Below are positions 51,624-59,106 of a DNA stretch of 64,000 nucleotides, one piece after another. The position numbers and the translations under genes are program-made. Source of the DNA: an uncultured Bacteroidia bacterium (GTDB lineage: Bacteria > Bacteroidota > Bacteroidia > Bacteroidales > UBA932); contig CACZKE010000009.1 of the NCBI GenBank assembly GCA_902781705.1, positions 38,613 through 102,612 on the forward strand, in the 5' to 3' direction. Each line of letters starts with the position of its first letter. Positions within the stretch are counted from its first letter, which is position 1. The notes under the pieces are model-generated. The model worked only from the letters and a program-made list of their open reading frames with translations. It was not told the origin of the DNA and ran no database searches.

Positions 51624-51663
51624 AGATTTCTCGACTTCGCCTCCGGCTCCGCTCGAAATGACA
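51624..51663. repeat. Dispersed palindromic repeat, copy 2 (upstream of ffh)
   Basis: AGATTTCTCGAC (51624-51635) and GCTCGAAATGACA (51651-51663) flank a variable centre. The same arms, with a shorter centre, form the ilvD/ilvB junction (2101-2127). Confidence 0.7.
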
Positions 51664-51692
51664 AAAAAGGCCAGGCGGAAAGCCTGACCTTT
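51663..51692 (-). terminator. Terminator after the aquaporin gene
   Basis: On the minus strand AAAGGTCAGGC pairs with GCCTGGCCTTT, followed by T residues. It ends transcription between the aquaporin gene and ffh. Confidence 0.85.
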
Positions 51693-51711
51693 AAACCGGG
51701 AAGAAGGGGGA

Positions 51712-52386
51712 TTACTTCTCCTTCGGGACCATCGCCTTCCAGACGCAGGCGCTCAGGGCACCGCCCACGAGCGGGGCGCAGATGAACACCCACACGTTCT
51801 TGAGGGCATCGCCGCCGGCGAAGAGGGCCGGGCCGATGGAACGGGCCGGGTTCACGGAAGTGCCGGTGAGGTTGATGCACACAAGGTGGATGAGGATGAG
51901 GGACAGACCGATGGCGAGACCGGCGAAGTTGCCGGCACCCACCTTGGAGTCGGTCGTGCCGAGCACCACGAGGACGAAGAGGAAGGTGGCGATCACTTCC
52001 ACGAGGAACGCACCGCCCACACCGCCGGCATTGGCCACACCGTTGGAGCCCAGGGCGCCGGTCAGATCCTCAGCGGAGACGACATTGGCAACCAGCAGGA
52101 GGCAGGCACCCGCAAGGATACCGCCGATGACCTGGCCCACCCAGTAGCCGCAGGCGTCCTTCCAGGTCATACGACCGGAGAGGGCGACACCGAGGGTGAT
52201 GGCCGGATTGATGTGGCAGCCGCTGATGCCGCCGATGGTGTAAGCCATCGCGACCACCGCGAGACCGAAGGCAATGGCGGTTCCCACCACGCCAGCGGGA
52301 GTGCCGCAGCCGAGGAACATCGCGGTTCCGCAGCCGAGGAATGTGAGGACGAAGGTGCCTACGCATTCAGCAATGTACTTCTTCAT
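51712..52386 (-). CDS. Aquaporin, MIP family (AqpZ-like)
   Basis: Six-helix water channel, 224 residues from ATG 52386 (MKKYIAECVGTFVLTFLGCG); an ATG two codons upstream is less likely. Both pore NPA boxes are present: HINPAITLGVALSGRMTW (about residue 60) and TSVNPARSIGPALFAGG (about 180), the second with the selectivity Arg. The histidine before the second pore half (LILIHLVCINL) and overall length favour the water-specific AqpZ type over a glycerol facilitator. It is divergent from the AraC-type gene. Confidence 0.93.
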   Translation of the reverse strand: MKKYIAECVGTFVLTFLGCGTAMFLGCGTPAGVVGTAIAFGLAVVAMAYTIGGISGCHINPAITLGVALSGRMTWKDACGYWVGQVIGGILAGACLLLVANVVSAEDLTGALGSNGVANAGGVGGAFLVEVIATFLFVLVVLGTTDSKVGAGNFAGLAIGLSLILIHLVCINLTGTSVNPARSIGPALFAGGDALKNVWVFICAPLVGGALSACVWKAMVPKEK

Positions 52387-52412
52387 ACACAAAAAATTTT
52401 GGTTTAGTGAGT

Positions 52413-52461
52413 CAAATATAAAAAATAATTTGCGGAGAATGAAAAGTTTTCTCTATTTTTG
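52413..52461. promoter_or_regulatory. Divergent promoters, aquaporin and AraC-type gene
   Basis: Minus-strand TATATTTG (52413-52420) serves the aquaporin gene. Plus-strand TTTG (52429-52432), 21 bases, TATTTTTG (52454-52461) serves the AraC-type gene. Confidence 0.65.
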
Positions 52462-52498
52462 CACAAGGAGGGCGGCCTGATGCCGTCCAAAGTGCGGT

Positions 52499-52969
52499 AT
52501 GGAGAATCTGGTGCGGCGCCTCGGGCGCATTTTCAAAAGGAACAAGGAAACGGCGACGGTCACCCCGTCCGAACCGGCATTACGCTTCCGGGAACGGATG
52601 GCGGCCCTGGATGCCGCCCTCCCCCGCTGGGTGGAGCAGGGCGGGTGGCGGAAACCCTGCCGGACGCTCTCTGAAGCGGCGACGGACCTGGAGACGGACA
52701 CGGTCACTCTCCATCACTATTTCCGGAAACGGATGGGCATGGACTTCCGGACCTGGCGGACGCGGCTCCGCCTGGAGGAAGCCGCCCGCCTGCTCGAAGA
52801 GGAACCGGACTCGAAAGTGACCGACATCGCCGAGCGCGTGGGCTTCTCCAACCGTTCCAACTTTACGCGGCAGTTTCATGCCCATACCGGCCTGACGCCG
52901 GCGGCCTGGCGCGAAAAGGCCCGGGCGTCCTCACGACGGCCGGGCCTCACAAAAACGATTTATGTTTAA
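52499..52969 (+). CDS. AraC-type HTH DNA-binding protein
   Basis: A 156-residue protein with a C-terminal AraC/XylS double HTH (about residues 55-140): LHHYFRKRMGMDFRTWRTRL, then EEPDSKVTDIAERVGFSNRS and FTRQFHAHTGLTPAAWRE. No ligand-binding domain is seen, only a short basic N-terminus. It is divergent from the aquaporin gene and may regulate it. The regulatory input is unknown. Confidence 0.85.
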   Translation: MENLVRRLGRIFKRNKETATVTPSEPALRFRERMAALDAALPRWVEQGGWRKPCRTLSEAATDLETDTVTLHHYFRKRMGMDFRTWRTRLRLEEAARLLEEEPDSKVTDIAERVGFSNRSNFTRQFHAHTGLTPAAWREKARASSRRPGLTKTIYV

Positions 52970-53668
52970 CTAAGAACGGATCTTCGCCAGTCCGGATGCG
53001 TGTTTGGAGACCGCGCCGGACACCTTCAGGTTCCGGGCGTCGATGTCACCGGCACCGTTCACGGAGAGCGATGCCTCCCCCGCCTGACCGTCCAGATTGA
53101 CATCGCCGGCACCATTGACTTCCACTTTCAACGACTGGACGTCGAGGGAAGACGCCGTGATGTCGGCGGCACCATTGGCAGTCACTTTCAAATTATTGCA
53201 GCGGATACCGGCGAAATCCAGGTCACCGGCGCCGTTCACTTCCACCGTCAGGTCCCCTTCCGTCCTGAGGCCGGCGGGGATTTCAAAGTCGGCGGCGCCG
53301 GCCACCTCGATTTTCCGGAGGTCGGGGGCCTGGATCACGAGGTCATACTTCTCGGCCCGCACCGTGTGGCGGTCCTTCAACTGGATGACCAGGGTCGTTC
53401 CTTCCACATGGTAATCCACGTAATCGAGGATGTTCTCCTGTGTGTGAAGCGTGACTTCATAGGCATCCGACTGGGTGAAAGTCACATCGGCCTGACCAGT
53501 GATCTTGATGGCGTCGAAGTCTTTGAGGTTCTCGAAGGTCTTGCTGACGACGGGGCCTTCTCCCTTGATGGCGTCCTTGCCACCGACGGTCCCCTTGAAA
53601 TTGGAATTGACATGGAAGCAGGAGGCGCAGAGAAGGACGGCCGCTGCCAGGGAAAGTATCTGTTTCAT
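52970..53668 (-). CDS. DUF2807 (putative auto-transporter adhesin, head GIN) lipoprotein
   Basis: A 232-residue lipoprotein; signal MKQILSLAAAVLLCASCFHV with lipobox cysteine at 17. The DUF2807 beta-solenoid occupies about residues 42-225 and shows repeated GAGD/GAAD turns (EVNGAGDLDFAGI, ANGAADITASSL, EVNGAGDVNLDG, VNGAGDIDARNL). It is the last gene of the ABC-transporter/GntR operon. The function of the family is not established; a surface or periplasmic envelope role is likely. Confidence 0.9.
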   Translation of the reverse strand: MKQILSLAAAVLLCASCFHVNSNFKGTVGGKDAIKGEGPVVSKTFENLKDFDAIKITGQADVTFTQSDAYEVTLHTQENILDYVDYHVEGTTLVIQLKDRHTVRAEKYDLVIQAPDLRKIEVAGAADFEIPAGLRTEGDLTVEVNGAGDLDFAGIRCNNLKVTANGAADITASSLDVQSLKVEVNGAGDVNLDGQAGEASLSVNGAGDIDARNLKVSGAVSKHASGLAKIRS

Positions 53669-53674
53669 AAAGGT

Positions 53675-54013
53675 TTATTCGTTAAAAATGGAGGAATCCA
53701 GGCCGAGAAGTTGCATGCGCTGCCGGATGGCTGGGACTTCCTTCTCGATGAAATCCCTGCGCTGGGTTTCGAGGACGGTCTCCCGGGCGTCGTCCGCGAC
53801 GAAGTACCCGATGCCGCGCTTGTTGTAGATGATGCCGTCGGCGGTGAGTTTCTCGTAGGAGCGCATCATGGTGTTCGGGTTTACCCCGATGTCGGCACCG
53901 TACTCTCTCACGGAGGGGAGACGGTCCCCTCCCTTGAGTTCTCCCGAGAGGATGCGGTCGGCGAGCACATCCACGATCTGGAGATAGATGGGTTTTTCGG
54001 TATTGAAGTTCAT
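53675..54013 (-). CDS. GntR-family regulator, YtrA type
   Basis: A 112-residue repressor starting at ATG 54013 (MNFNTEKPIYLQIVDVLADR). The winged helix has the GntR signature LPSVREYGADIGVNPNTMMR (about residues 36-55) and IIYNKRGIGYFVADDA; the short C-terminal dimerisation tail is that of the YtrA subfamily, which usually controls linked ABC transporters. It is the third gene of the operon it probably represses, and a partial palindrome overlaps the operon start site. Confidence 0.9.
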   Translation of the reverse strand: MNFNTEKPIYLQIVDVLADRILSGELKGGDRLPSVREYGADIGVNPNTMMRSYEKLTADGIIYNKRGIGYFVADDARETVLETQRRDFIEKEVPAIRQRMQLLGLDSSIFNE

Positions 54014-54017
54014 GGTT

Positions 54018-54848
54018 CTAATGCTGCAGGGTTTTGATGCGGCGCCAGACACCCCAGCCAAGGCCGATGGTCAGGAGGCAGGTAAAGGCGACGAAAGCGT
54101 TCATGATGCCGGCCAGCCAGCGGGCAGCGGTCTGTTCGTCGATCGCGTCGAGATTCGAAAAAATCTGTTCCAGGTCCAGGTGCGGGATGATCAGGCCGCC
54201 AAGCAGGGACATCAGGGTGGAGATGCCGAAAAGGATGGCGATCGCTCCCACGATCTTGTTCTTCTTGAAGCAGATGCCGCAGAGAAGGAAATACAGGAAG
54301 TTGCAGAAGGTGCTCACGATGGCCGGGAACACGAGGCTCGCGGGCGTGAAGGTGATGGGAGAACCTTCATTGAAGGAACCGAGCGCATTCACGAAATCGC
54401 TGTAAACGCTGAAGAAACTGGTGGCCATGGCCTTCCCGTAGGTGGGATCCACCAGGCTCAGGAAGCCGTCCAGGAGGAAATACACCGCGAAGAAAAGAGC
54501 CGGAATGACGAGAATGGTCATCAGGACCATGGAGAGGCATTTCTCCGTCCCGGAAGCCGGGATCATGAGCCAGGAGGAACCGGCCTTCTTTTCGGTCAGA
54601 TAACCGTAAGTCCTTGTCTGATAGAGTTCCAGAACCAGGAAGGCGAACAGGAGGACGACAAAGCGGGCCGCAATGGGCGGAGCGGTCCAGGACTGGGTGA
54701 ACACGAGGCTGCCCAGGATCCAGAGGACATAGAAGATGATACCGGCACCGCCGATGAGGATGGCGGACTTGGAATGGTTCCGCCACATCTGCTTGAGGTC
54801 GTACTTGAAATAAGTCCAGAAGCGGTTGAAATTGAATGTTTCGTTCAT
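54018..54848 (-). CDS. ABC transporter permease-like membrane protein
   Basis: A 276-residue integral membrane protein with about six transmembrane helices, for example AILIGGAGIIFYVLWILGSL, ARFVVLLFAFLVLELYQ, LVMTILVIPALFFAVYFLL and GAIAILFGISTLMSLLGGLI. It is encoded 12 bases after the ATPase gene and 4 bases before the GntR gene, so it is the likely permease of the transporter. Substrate unknown; such YtrA-linked transporters often respond to envelope stress or peptides. Confidence 0.82.
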   Translation of the reverse strand: MNETFNFNRFWTYFKYDLKQMWRNHSKSAILIGGAGIIFYVLWILGSLVFTQSWTAPPIAARFVVLLFAFLVLELYQTRTYGYLTEKKAGSSWLMIPASGTEKCLSMVLMTILVIPALFFAVYFLLDGFLSLVDPTYGKAMATSFFSVYSDFVNALGSFNEGSPITFTPASLVFPAIVSTFCNFLYFLLCGICFKKNKIVGAIAILFGISTLMSLLGGLIIPHLDLEQIFSNLDAIDEQTAARWLAGIMNAFVAFTCLLTIGLGWGVWRRIKTLQH

Positions 54849-54860
54849 GGCCGGGAATGT

Positions 54861-55691
54861 TTACTGCTGGTTGAACATGGAACGGACGAGGTCCTTGTGG
54901 GCATGGACCGCATTGAAGAAGGCCTCGACATTGACCTTGCTTTCCTCGCCCGACGTGTTGGGATAGACCTGGATGCAGCCGCCGGGGGTCTGTTCCAGAT
55001 ACAGGGCGCCGGGATTCAGTTCGGAGCCGTAGTCAAAGAAGAGCTTGTCCGTGATTTCCTGGACGGAGGCGTTCACGAGGACGGCCCTGTTGTCCAGGAT
55101 GATGATCGGGTCGATGATGTTTTCCAGGTCCCGGACCTGGTGGGTGGAGATGATCAGGGCCGAATCCTCCGAGGTATACTTGGTCACGGCCTTGCGGAAC
55201 TGGGCCTTGGAAGGGATGTCCAGGCCGTTCGTGGGCTCGTCCAGATAGTAATACTTCGCGTTGCACGCGAGCGCGAAGGAGACCCAGGCCTTCTTGAGTT
55301 GTCCGGCGGACATCGCGTCCATGCGCTGCTCCGGTTCCACTTCGAACTCGGAGAGGATGGTCCGGAACTTTTCCAGGTCGAAGTGCGGCCAGAAGACGCC
55401 GTGCTCCTTCGCGAAGTCGATGGCGCGGGCGTGGACGGGGATGACCTCGTCCGGCAGATAGAACTGGTCCGCGAGCAGCGAAGGCTCCCGGTCGAAAGGA
55501 TTGCGGCCATCCACCGTGATGGTCCCGGACTCGGGTTTCTTGAGGCCGCAGAGCAGCGTGAGGAGCGTGGTCTTCCCCACCCCGTTCTCGCCGAGGAGTC
55601 CGTAGATATTGCCCTCGGACACCTTCAGGGAGATGTTTTCCAGTACGCGCTTGGCGCCGTAACTGAAGGAAAGATTGCTGATTTCGATCAT
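54861..55691 (-). CDS. ABC transporter ATP-binding protein
   Basis: A 276-residue ATPase from ATG 55691 (MIEISNLSFSYGAKRVLENI). Walker A is GLLGENGVGKTTLLTLL (about residues 32-48), the signature region is MSAGQLKKAWVSFALACN (about 135-152, with MSAGQ instead of LSGGQ), Walker B is KYYYLDEPTNGLDI (about 155-168) and the switch His is in LIISTHQVRDLE. It is the first gene of the ATPase-permease-GntR-DUF2807 operon. Confidence 0.93.
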   Translation of the reverse strand: MIEISNLSFSYGAKRVLENISLKVSEGNIYGLLGENGVGKTTLLTLLCGLKKPESGTITVDGRNPFDREPSLLADQFYLPDEVIPVHARAIDFAKEHGVFWPHFDLEKFRTILSEFEVEPEQRMDAMSAGQLKKAWVSFALACNAKYYYLDEPTNGLDIPSKAQFRKAVTKYTSEDSALIISTHQVRDLENIIDPIIILDNRAVLVNASVQEITDKLFFDYGSELNPGALYLEQTPGGCIQVYPNTSGEESKVNVEAFFNAVHAHKDLVRSMFNQQ

Positions 55692-55700
55692 ATCGTTTGT

Positions 55701-55722
55701 GTGTATTAGTTCATTAGTACAC
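55701..55722. promoter_or_regulatory. Candidate GntR/YtrA operator
   Basis: A 22-bp imperfect inverted repeat with perfect outer arms GTGTA/TACAC and internal TA/TA pairs, located between the -7 element and the ATPase start codon. The encoded YtrA-type GntR protein is the likely ligand. Confidence 0.55.
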
Positions 55723-55724
55723 TG

Positions 55725-55755
55725 CAAAGGTACAAACAAAAATCATAAATGCAAA
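55725..55755 (-). promoter_or_regulatory. Promoter of the ABC transporter-GntR operon
   Basis: Minus-strand TTTG (55752-55755), 19 bases, TACCTTTG (55725-55732). Confidence 0.75.
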
Positions 55756-55816
55756 TTTTATTACGATTTTTTTCAAAACTTTGAGCAGGACTCTTTACGA
55801 AGTCTTTGAAACGCCG

Positions 55817-55824
55817 TATCTTTG
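55817..55824 (+). promoter_or_regulatory. -7 promoter element of the phosphate cotransporter gene
   Basis: TATCTTTG, with a weak -33 (TTTA, 55793-55796) at 20 bases. Only 4 bases separate it from the ATG at 55829, so the transcript is probably leaderless. Confidence 0.55.
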
Positions 55825-55828
55825 CAGT

Positions 55829-57778
55829 ATGATCCTGACCTTATTCAAAATGCTCGGCTGCATCGCCCTGCTCATGTACGGCATGAAGGTGATGAGCGAA
55901 GCCCTCCAGAAAATGGCCGGTCCCGGCCTCCGTCACATCCTCGGTGCGATGACCACCAACCGCTTCACCGGCGTCCTGACCGGTATGCTGGTGTGCGTGG
56001 CGGTCCAGTCTTCCGCTGCAACCACCGTCATGACGGTTTCCTTCGTCAATGCGGCCCTGCTGTCCCTGGCCCAGGCGATCTCGGTCATCATGGGCGCCAA
56101 CATCGGCACCACCCTGTCAGCCTGGATCATGTCCGCCGGCTTTTCCTTCAACATCGCGAACCTGGTCTGGCCGGTCTTCCTCATTGCGGTCGTCCTGATC
56201 CAGTTCAAGAAGCACCGGTACCTGGGCGACTTCCTCTTCGGCCTTTCCTTCATGTTCTTCGCCCTCGGGACGCTGAACGTGACCGGCCGCGAGATGGACC
56301 TGGCGCACAATGAAGGGGTCATCAATTTCTTCTCGTCCTTCGACTCGGGCAGTTACCTGACCATCCTCCTGTTCCTCGTGATCGGCACCATCCTCACCGT
56401 CATCGCGCAGTCTTCCGCCGCCCTGATGGCCATCACCATGGTCCTGTGCACCAGCGGCGTCCTGACCATCTACCAGGGTATCGCCCTGGTCCTCGGCGAG
56501 AACATCGGCACAACCGTCACGGCCAATGTCGCAGCCCTGTCGGCCAATACGCAGGCCCGGAGGGCAGCCCTCGCGCACCTTCTTTTCAACGTATTCGGCG
56601 TCCTCTGGGTGCTGTGCCTGTTCTATCCCTTCGTAAATGCGGCCTGCTCCCTCGTGGGAGTGGACCCGCACGCGGAAACGCAGAGTGCCACCCGGCTTTC
56701 CTTCGTCCTGGCCACCTTCCATACGATGTTCAACGTGTCCAACACCGCCATCCTCATCTGGTTCATCCCGCAGTTGGAGAAGCTGGTCACGAAACTCATC
56801 CCGCAGAAGGCCTCCGAGGAGGAATTCCGTCTGCAGTACATCCAGAGCGGTATCATGAAGACACCGGAAATCTCCGTCCTGCAGGCGCAGAAGGAGACCG
56901 AGCTCTTCGCCGAGCGGATGCATCAGATGTTCACGCTGGTCATCGAACTGTATGGGGAAACCAAGGAAGAGGATTTCCAGAAGAAGGTGGACCGCATCCG
57001 CGAGATGGAACAGATGTCCGACCGGCTGGAAAGCGAGATCGGCAGCTACCTGGCCCAGGTCTCCGATGCGCACCTGAGTGACGACACCAAGCGCAAGATC
57101 CGTACGATGCTCCGCGCCGTGAGCGAACTCGAGAGTATCGGCGACAGCTGCCAGAACCTCTCCCGCCACATCGAGCGCAAGCGTCGCGAAAAGGCGCAGT
57201 TCCTCCCCGAACAGGAGAACGGCATCGCCACGATGTTCGACCTGCTCAGCCAGGCCTTCACCAACATGGACCTCGTGATGAAGGGACAGGGTGATCCGGA
57301 CCTCTCCTGGACCCTGGAGAACCAGATCGACGCCCTCCGCGACCGGCTGCGTTCCCAGAATACCGAAGACGTGGACGCCGGCAAGTACTCCTTCGCCGTG
57401 GGCACCATCTACGTGGACCTCGTCCGCGAATGCGAGAAACTGGGCGACTATATCATCAACGTCGTGGAATCCAAGAAGGGCAAGCGCGAGGACGCGGCCG
57501 ACCTGGACGCCCTCCATGTGGACCACCAGAAGAAGATCGCCAAGCTCGGCGGCGAACCCCTGGACCTCTCCAAGACCGAATTCGAGATCCTGAGCCTCCT
57601 GGTCTCCAACCCCGGACGCGTCTTCTCCCAGCAGGAACTCCTGGACGCCGTCTGGCCCCAGGACGCCGGCGCCAGCCCCCGCAACGTGGACGCCGACATC
57701 CGCCACATCCGCGCCCTCCTCGGCGACCTCTCCTCCCACATCCTCAACAAGTCCGGTTTCGGGTATTATTTCGAATAG
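55829..57778 (+). CDS. Na+/phosphate cotransporter fused to PhoU-like and PhoB-type DNA-binding domains
   Basis: A 649-residue protein. Residues about 1-325 are a NptA/PNaS-type sodium:phosphate symporter with both QSSA signature repeats (QSSAATT 60-66 and QSSAALM 194-200) and matching MGANIGTT (88-95) and GENIGTT (223-229) motifs. Residues about 345-555 are a helical PhoU-like regulatory region. Residues 574-649 form a complete OmpR/PhoB-type winged helix: LSKTEFEILSLLVSNPGRVF, then SQQELLDAVW, NVDADIRHIRALLG and GFGYYFE. Transporter plus PhoU is normal; the DNA-binding end is not. No frameshift separates the parts. The start matches the family N-terminus. Confidence 0.93.
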   Translation: MILTLFKMLGCIALLMYGMKVMSEALQKMAGPGLRHILGAMTTNRFTGVLTGMLVCVAVQSSAATTVMTVSFVNAALLSLAQAISVIMGANIGTTLSAWIMSAGFSFNIANLVWPVFLIAVVLIQFKKHRYLGDFLFGLSFMFFALGTLNVTGREMDLAHNEGVINFFSSFDSGSYLTILLFLVIGTILTVIAQSSAALMAITMVLCTSGVLTIYQGIALVLGENIGTTVTANVAALSANTQARRAALAHLLFNVFGVLWVLCLFYPFVNAACSLVGVDPHAETQSATRLSFVLATFHTMFNVSNTAILIWFIPQLEKLVTKLIPQKASEEEFRLQYIQSGIMKTPEISVLQAQKETELFAERMHQMFTLVIELYGETKEEDFQKKVDRIREMEQMSDRLESEIGSYLAQVSDAHLSDDTKRKIRTMLRAVSELESIGDSCQNLSRHIERKRREKAQFLPEQENGIATMFDLLSQAFTNMDLVMKGQGDPDLSWTLENQIDALRDRLRSQNTEDVDAGKYSFAVGTIYVDLVRECEKLGDYIINVVESKKGKREDAADLDALHVDHQKKIAKLGGEPLDLSKTEFEILSLLVSNPGRVFSQQELLDAVWPQDAGASPRNVDADIRHIRALLGDLSSHILNKSGFGYYFE

Positions 57779-58158
57779 GATAAAGCCACGATTCTTTCCA
57801 ACGCCTCCATCACCTGCTTGAATTCATTCACCAGGGTCGGTTGAGGCTTCGGCCCCGGCTTCCCGGAAGCCAGGGGTGCGATTTCCTGGATCCTGGCTGT
57901 CAGCATGTCGTCGAGCTGCTTCTTTTTCGCTTCAGGGAGAAAGACACATCGGCCCATGTCAATGCCAGGACCTCGCCCACGCTGATCCCGGACGTCAGAA
58001 TCAGGTATATGCTCAGGTTCTTGGTCTCTTGTATATTGTCGCAACAGTGTCGCTCCCAAAGATCGTTTCTGACGTACTTTCCACCCAAACCGCAAAAACT
58101 TGAAGCGCACCCATCGGCCCTGTGCGCAGTATATCGTCGATTCGCGGTCTTTACCCAC
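57766..58158 (-). pseudogene. Decayed integrase region
   Basis: Minus-strand frames hold fragments only. One frame (57900-58088) reads LILTSGISVGEVLALTWADV, which resembles the box-I helix of tyrosine recombinases but has Ser where the catalytic Arg is expected, and stops soon after. Another frame (57766-58158) ends EIAPLASGKPGPKPQPTLVN, then EFKQVMEALERIVALSYSK, plausible protein sequence of unknown origin. No intact gene is present; it overlaps the end of the cotransporter gene by 13 bases. Confidence 0.45.
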
Positions 58159-58337
58159 TTGGGGAAAGCTGGCTAAAGAGCACCTATCGGCCTCCTACAC
58201 CCTTCCAGGACAGGTACGTGCGCTTCAAGTTTTCATGGGGCAATAGCTGGCAAGGACTGTCATGGCCAATTCTCCCCGCAAAGCCAACCACGAACGGCTG
58301 GAAGAGAACTGATTGATGTATATCCAGTTCAAACATC
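58159..58337. other. Non-coding remnant sequence
   Basis: No gene can be supported. A plus-strand frame (about 58150-58247) reading LAKEHLSASYTLPGQVRALQ and ending VFMGQ could be a fragment of a lost gene. Confidence 0.3.
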
Positions 58338-58372
58338 AAGACCTTCACTTTCCGGTGAGGGTCTTTATTTTA
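58338..58372 (+). terminator. Terminator-like hairpin in remnant region
   Basis: AAGACCTTCAC (58338-58348) pairs with GTGAGGGTCTT (58355-58365) with one G-U pair, followed by TATTTTAT. It could act on either strand. Confidence 0.6.
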
Positions 58373-58396
58373 TCCTCTAATCCAGTGAGATTCCGC

Positions 58397-58493
58397 CTCC
58401 GTCTCCATCTCACTGCTAATGTCCCGACTCTCCAGGATCTGTTCTCTCGTAAGCATCGCTTTCCCTTTTTTGCAAAAGTAGCGAGGTGCTTAC
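58397..58493 (-). mobile_element. IS66-family left-end remnant (inner copy)
   Basis: A second IS66-like end, minus-strand GTAAGCACCTCGCTACTTTT, begins at 58493 inside the tnpB-like frame of the outer copy. It is followed by a short truncated reading frame starting MLTREQILESRDISS (ATG at 58456), which resembles the start of the outer orf1. The rest of this copy is gone. Confidence 0.55.
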
Positions 58494-58619
58494 GTCCCCG
58501 CTACGAAGCTTTTCGCACATGGCGTTCGTCACGATACCGCTCAGCCCGTTGAAGCTTTTGCGCATATCAACGGGCCTGTTATACAGCCAGTACCGGCAGG
58601 TGTCGTCCAGACTAAACAT
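58487..58619 (-). pseudogene. IS66 TnpB-like fragment
   Basis: The frame from ATG 58619 begins MFSLDDTCRYWLYNRPVDMR and continues KSFNGLSGIVTN to RSGDV, the conserved start of IS66 Orf2/TnpB (about 43 of the usual 115 residues). The similarity stops exactly where the inner IS66 end begins, so the gene was interrupted by a second insertion. It overlaps the end of orf1 by a few bases, as in intact IS66 elements. Confidence 0.75.
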
Positions 58620-58974
58620 TCCCTGAGAGTATTGCACGCAGATGATCCGCGGTTATACTGCCATGGATGCGCATGGCTAAACCGCCGGGAGTGCGCAACT
58701 CTACCGTCAGAAAACTTTCCGGGGTGTTTGTTCCGCCCGTCTGAGTATTACGCCTCACGTTTCTGACAGGCATCATCCCGGAGCTGAACATTCCTGGAAC
58801 CATCTGGACAAACTCACCGGATCCCTCATGACTCTCATCCTCCAGGCGGTACTTGCGTTTCGCCTTGTAGAACTGCCAAAACGGGATCTCAAGCTCGTCA
58901 AGGCGCTTGCGGTAGCTCATCTTGTGTTCCTGGCAGTACTGGTCTATCGCCAGGATTTCTTCTCGTGTCATCAT
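58612..58974 (-). CDS. IS66 Orf1 (TnpA-like) protein
   Basis: A 120-residue accessory protein of an IS66 element. The N-terminus MMTREEILAIDQYCQEHKMS and LDELEIPFWQFYKAKRKYR is a compact HTH-like region; the C-terminus ELRTPGGLAMRIHGSITADH is the common IS66 Orf1 end. The frame is intact, but orf2 is broken and the transposase orf3 is absent, so the element cannot move on its own. The outer IS end, GTAAGCATCCGAGC on the minus strand, lies at 59042. Confidence 0.8.
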   Translation of the reverse strand: MMTREEILAIDQYCQEHKMSYRKRLDELEIPFWQFYKAKRKYRLEDESHEGSGEFVQMVPGMFSSGMMPVRNVRRNTQTGGTNTPESFLTVELRTPGGLAMRIHGSITADHLRAILSGNV

Positions 58975-59042
58975 AGCATCACTTTTTGCAAATGTAGCCA
59001 GGATCCCTCCCGGCTACAATATGCATTTGCTCGGATGCTTAC
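58612..59042 (-). mobile_element. IS66-family remnant (outer copy)
   Basis: Left end GTAAGC at 59042, orf1 (58612-58974) and the start of orf2. The distal part including the main transposase is missing. It sits directly downstream of the nuclease operon. Confidence 0.65.
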
Positions 59043-59070
59043 GATGGTGCCGGGCATTTTGAGAGAAATC

Positions 59071-59094
59071 AGGGGCTCCGTTGATGAAGCCCCT
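59071..59094 (-). terminator. Hairpin after the nuclease gene
   Basis: AGGGGCT (59071-59077) pairs with AGCCCCT (59088-59094). On the minus strand it is followed by a weak T-rich stretch. Confidence 0.5.
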
Positions 59095-59106
59095 GAAGAT
59101 TGGTGT

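Noticed and set aside
52917-52947. GC-rich hairpin at the end of the AraC-type gene as terminator
   Set aside because: The stem AGGCCCGG/CCGGGCCT is inside the coding region and has no T-run; it may be coincidental.
58172-58185. 14-base match to the palindrome cluster at 26917-26930
   Set aside because: Matches of this length are expected by chance between positions in 64 kb, and the flanks do not align.
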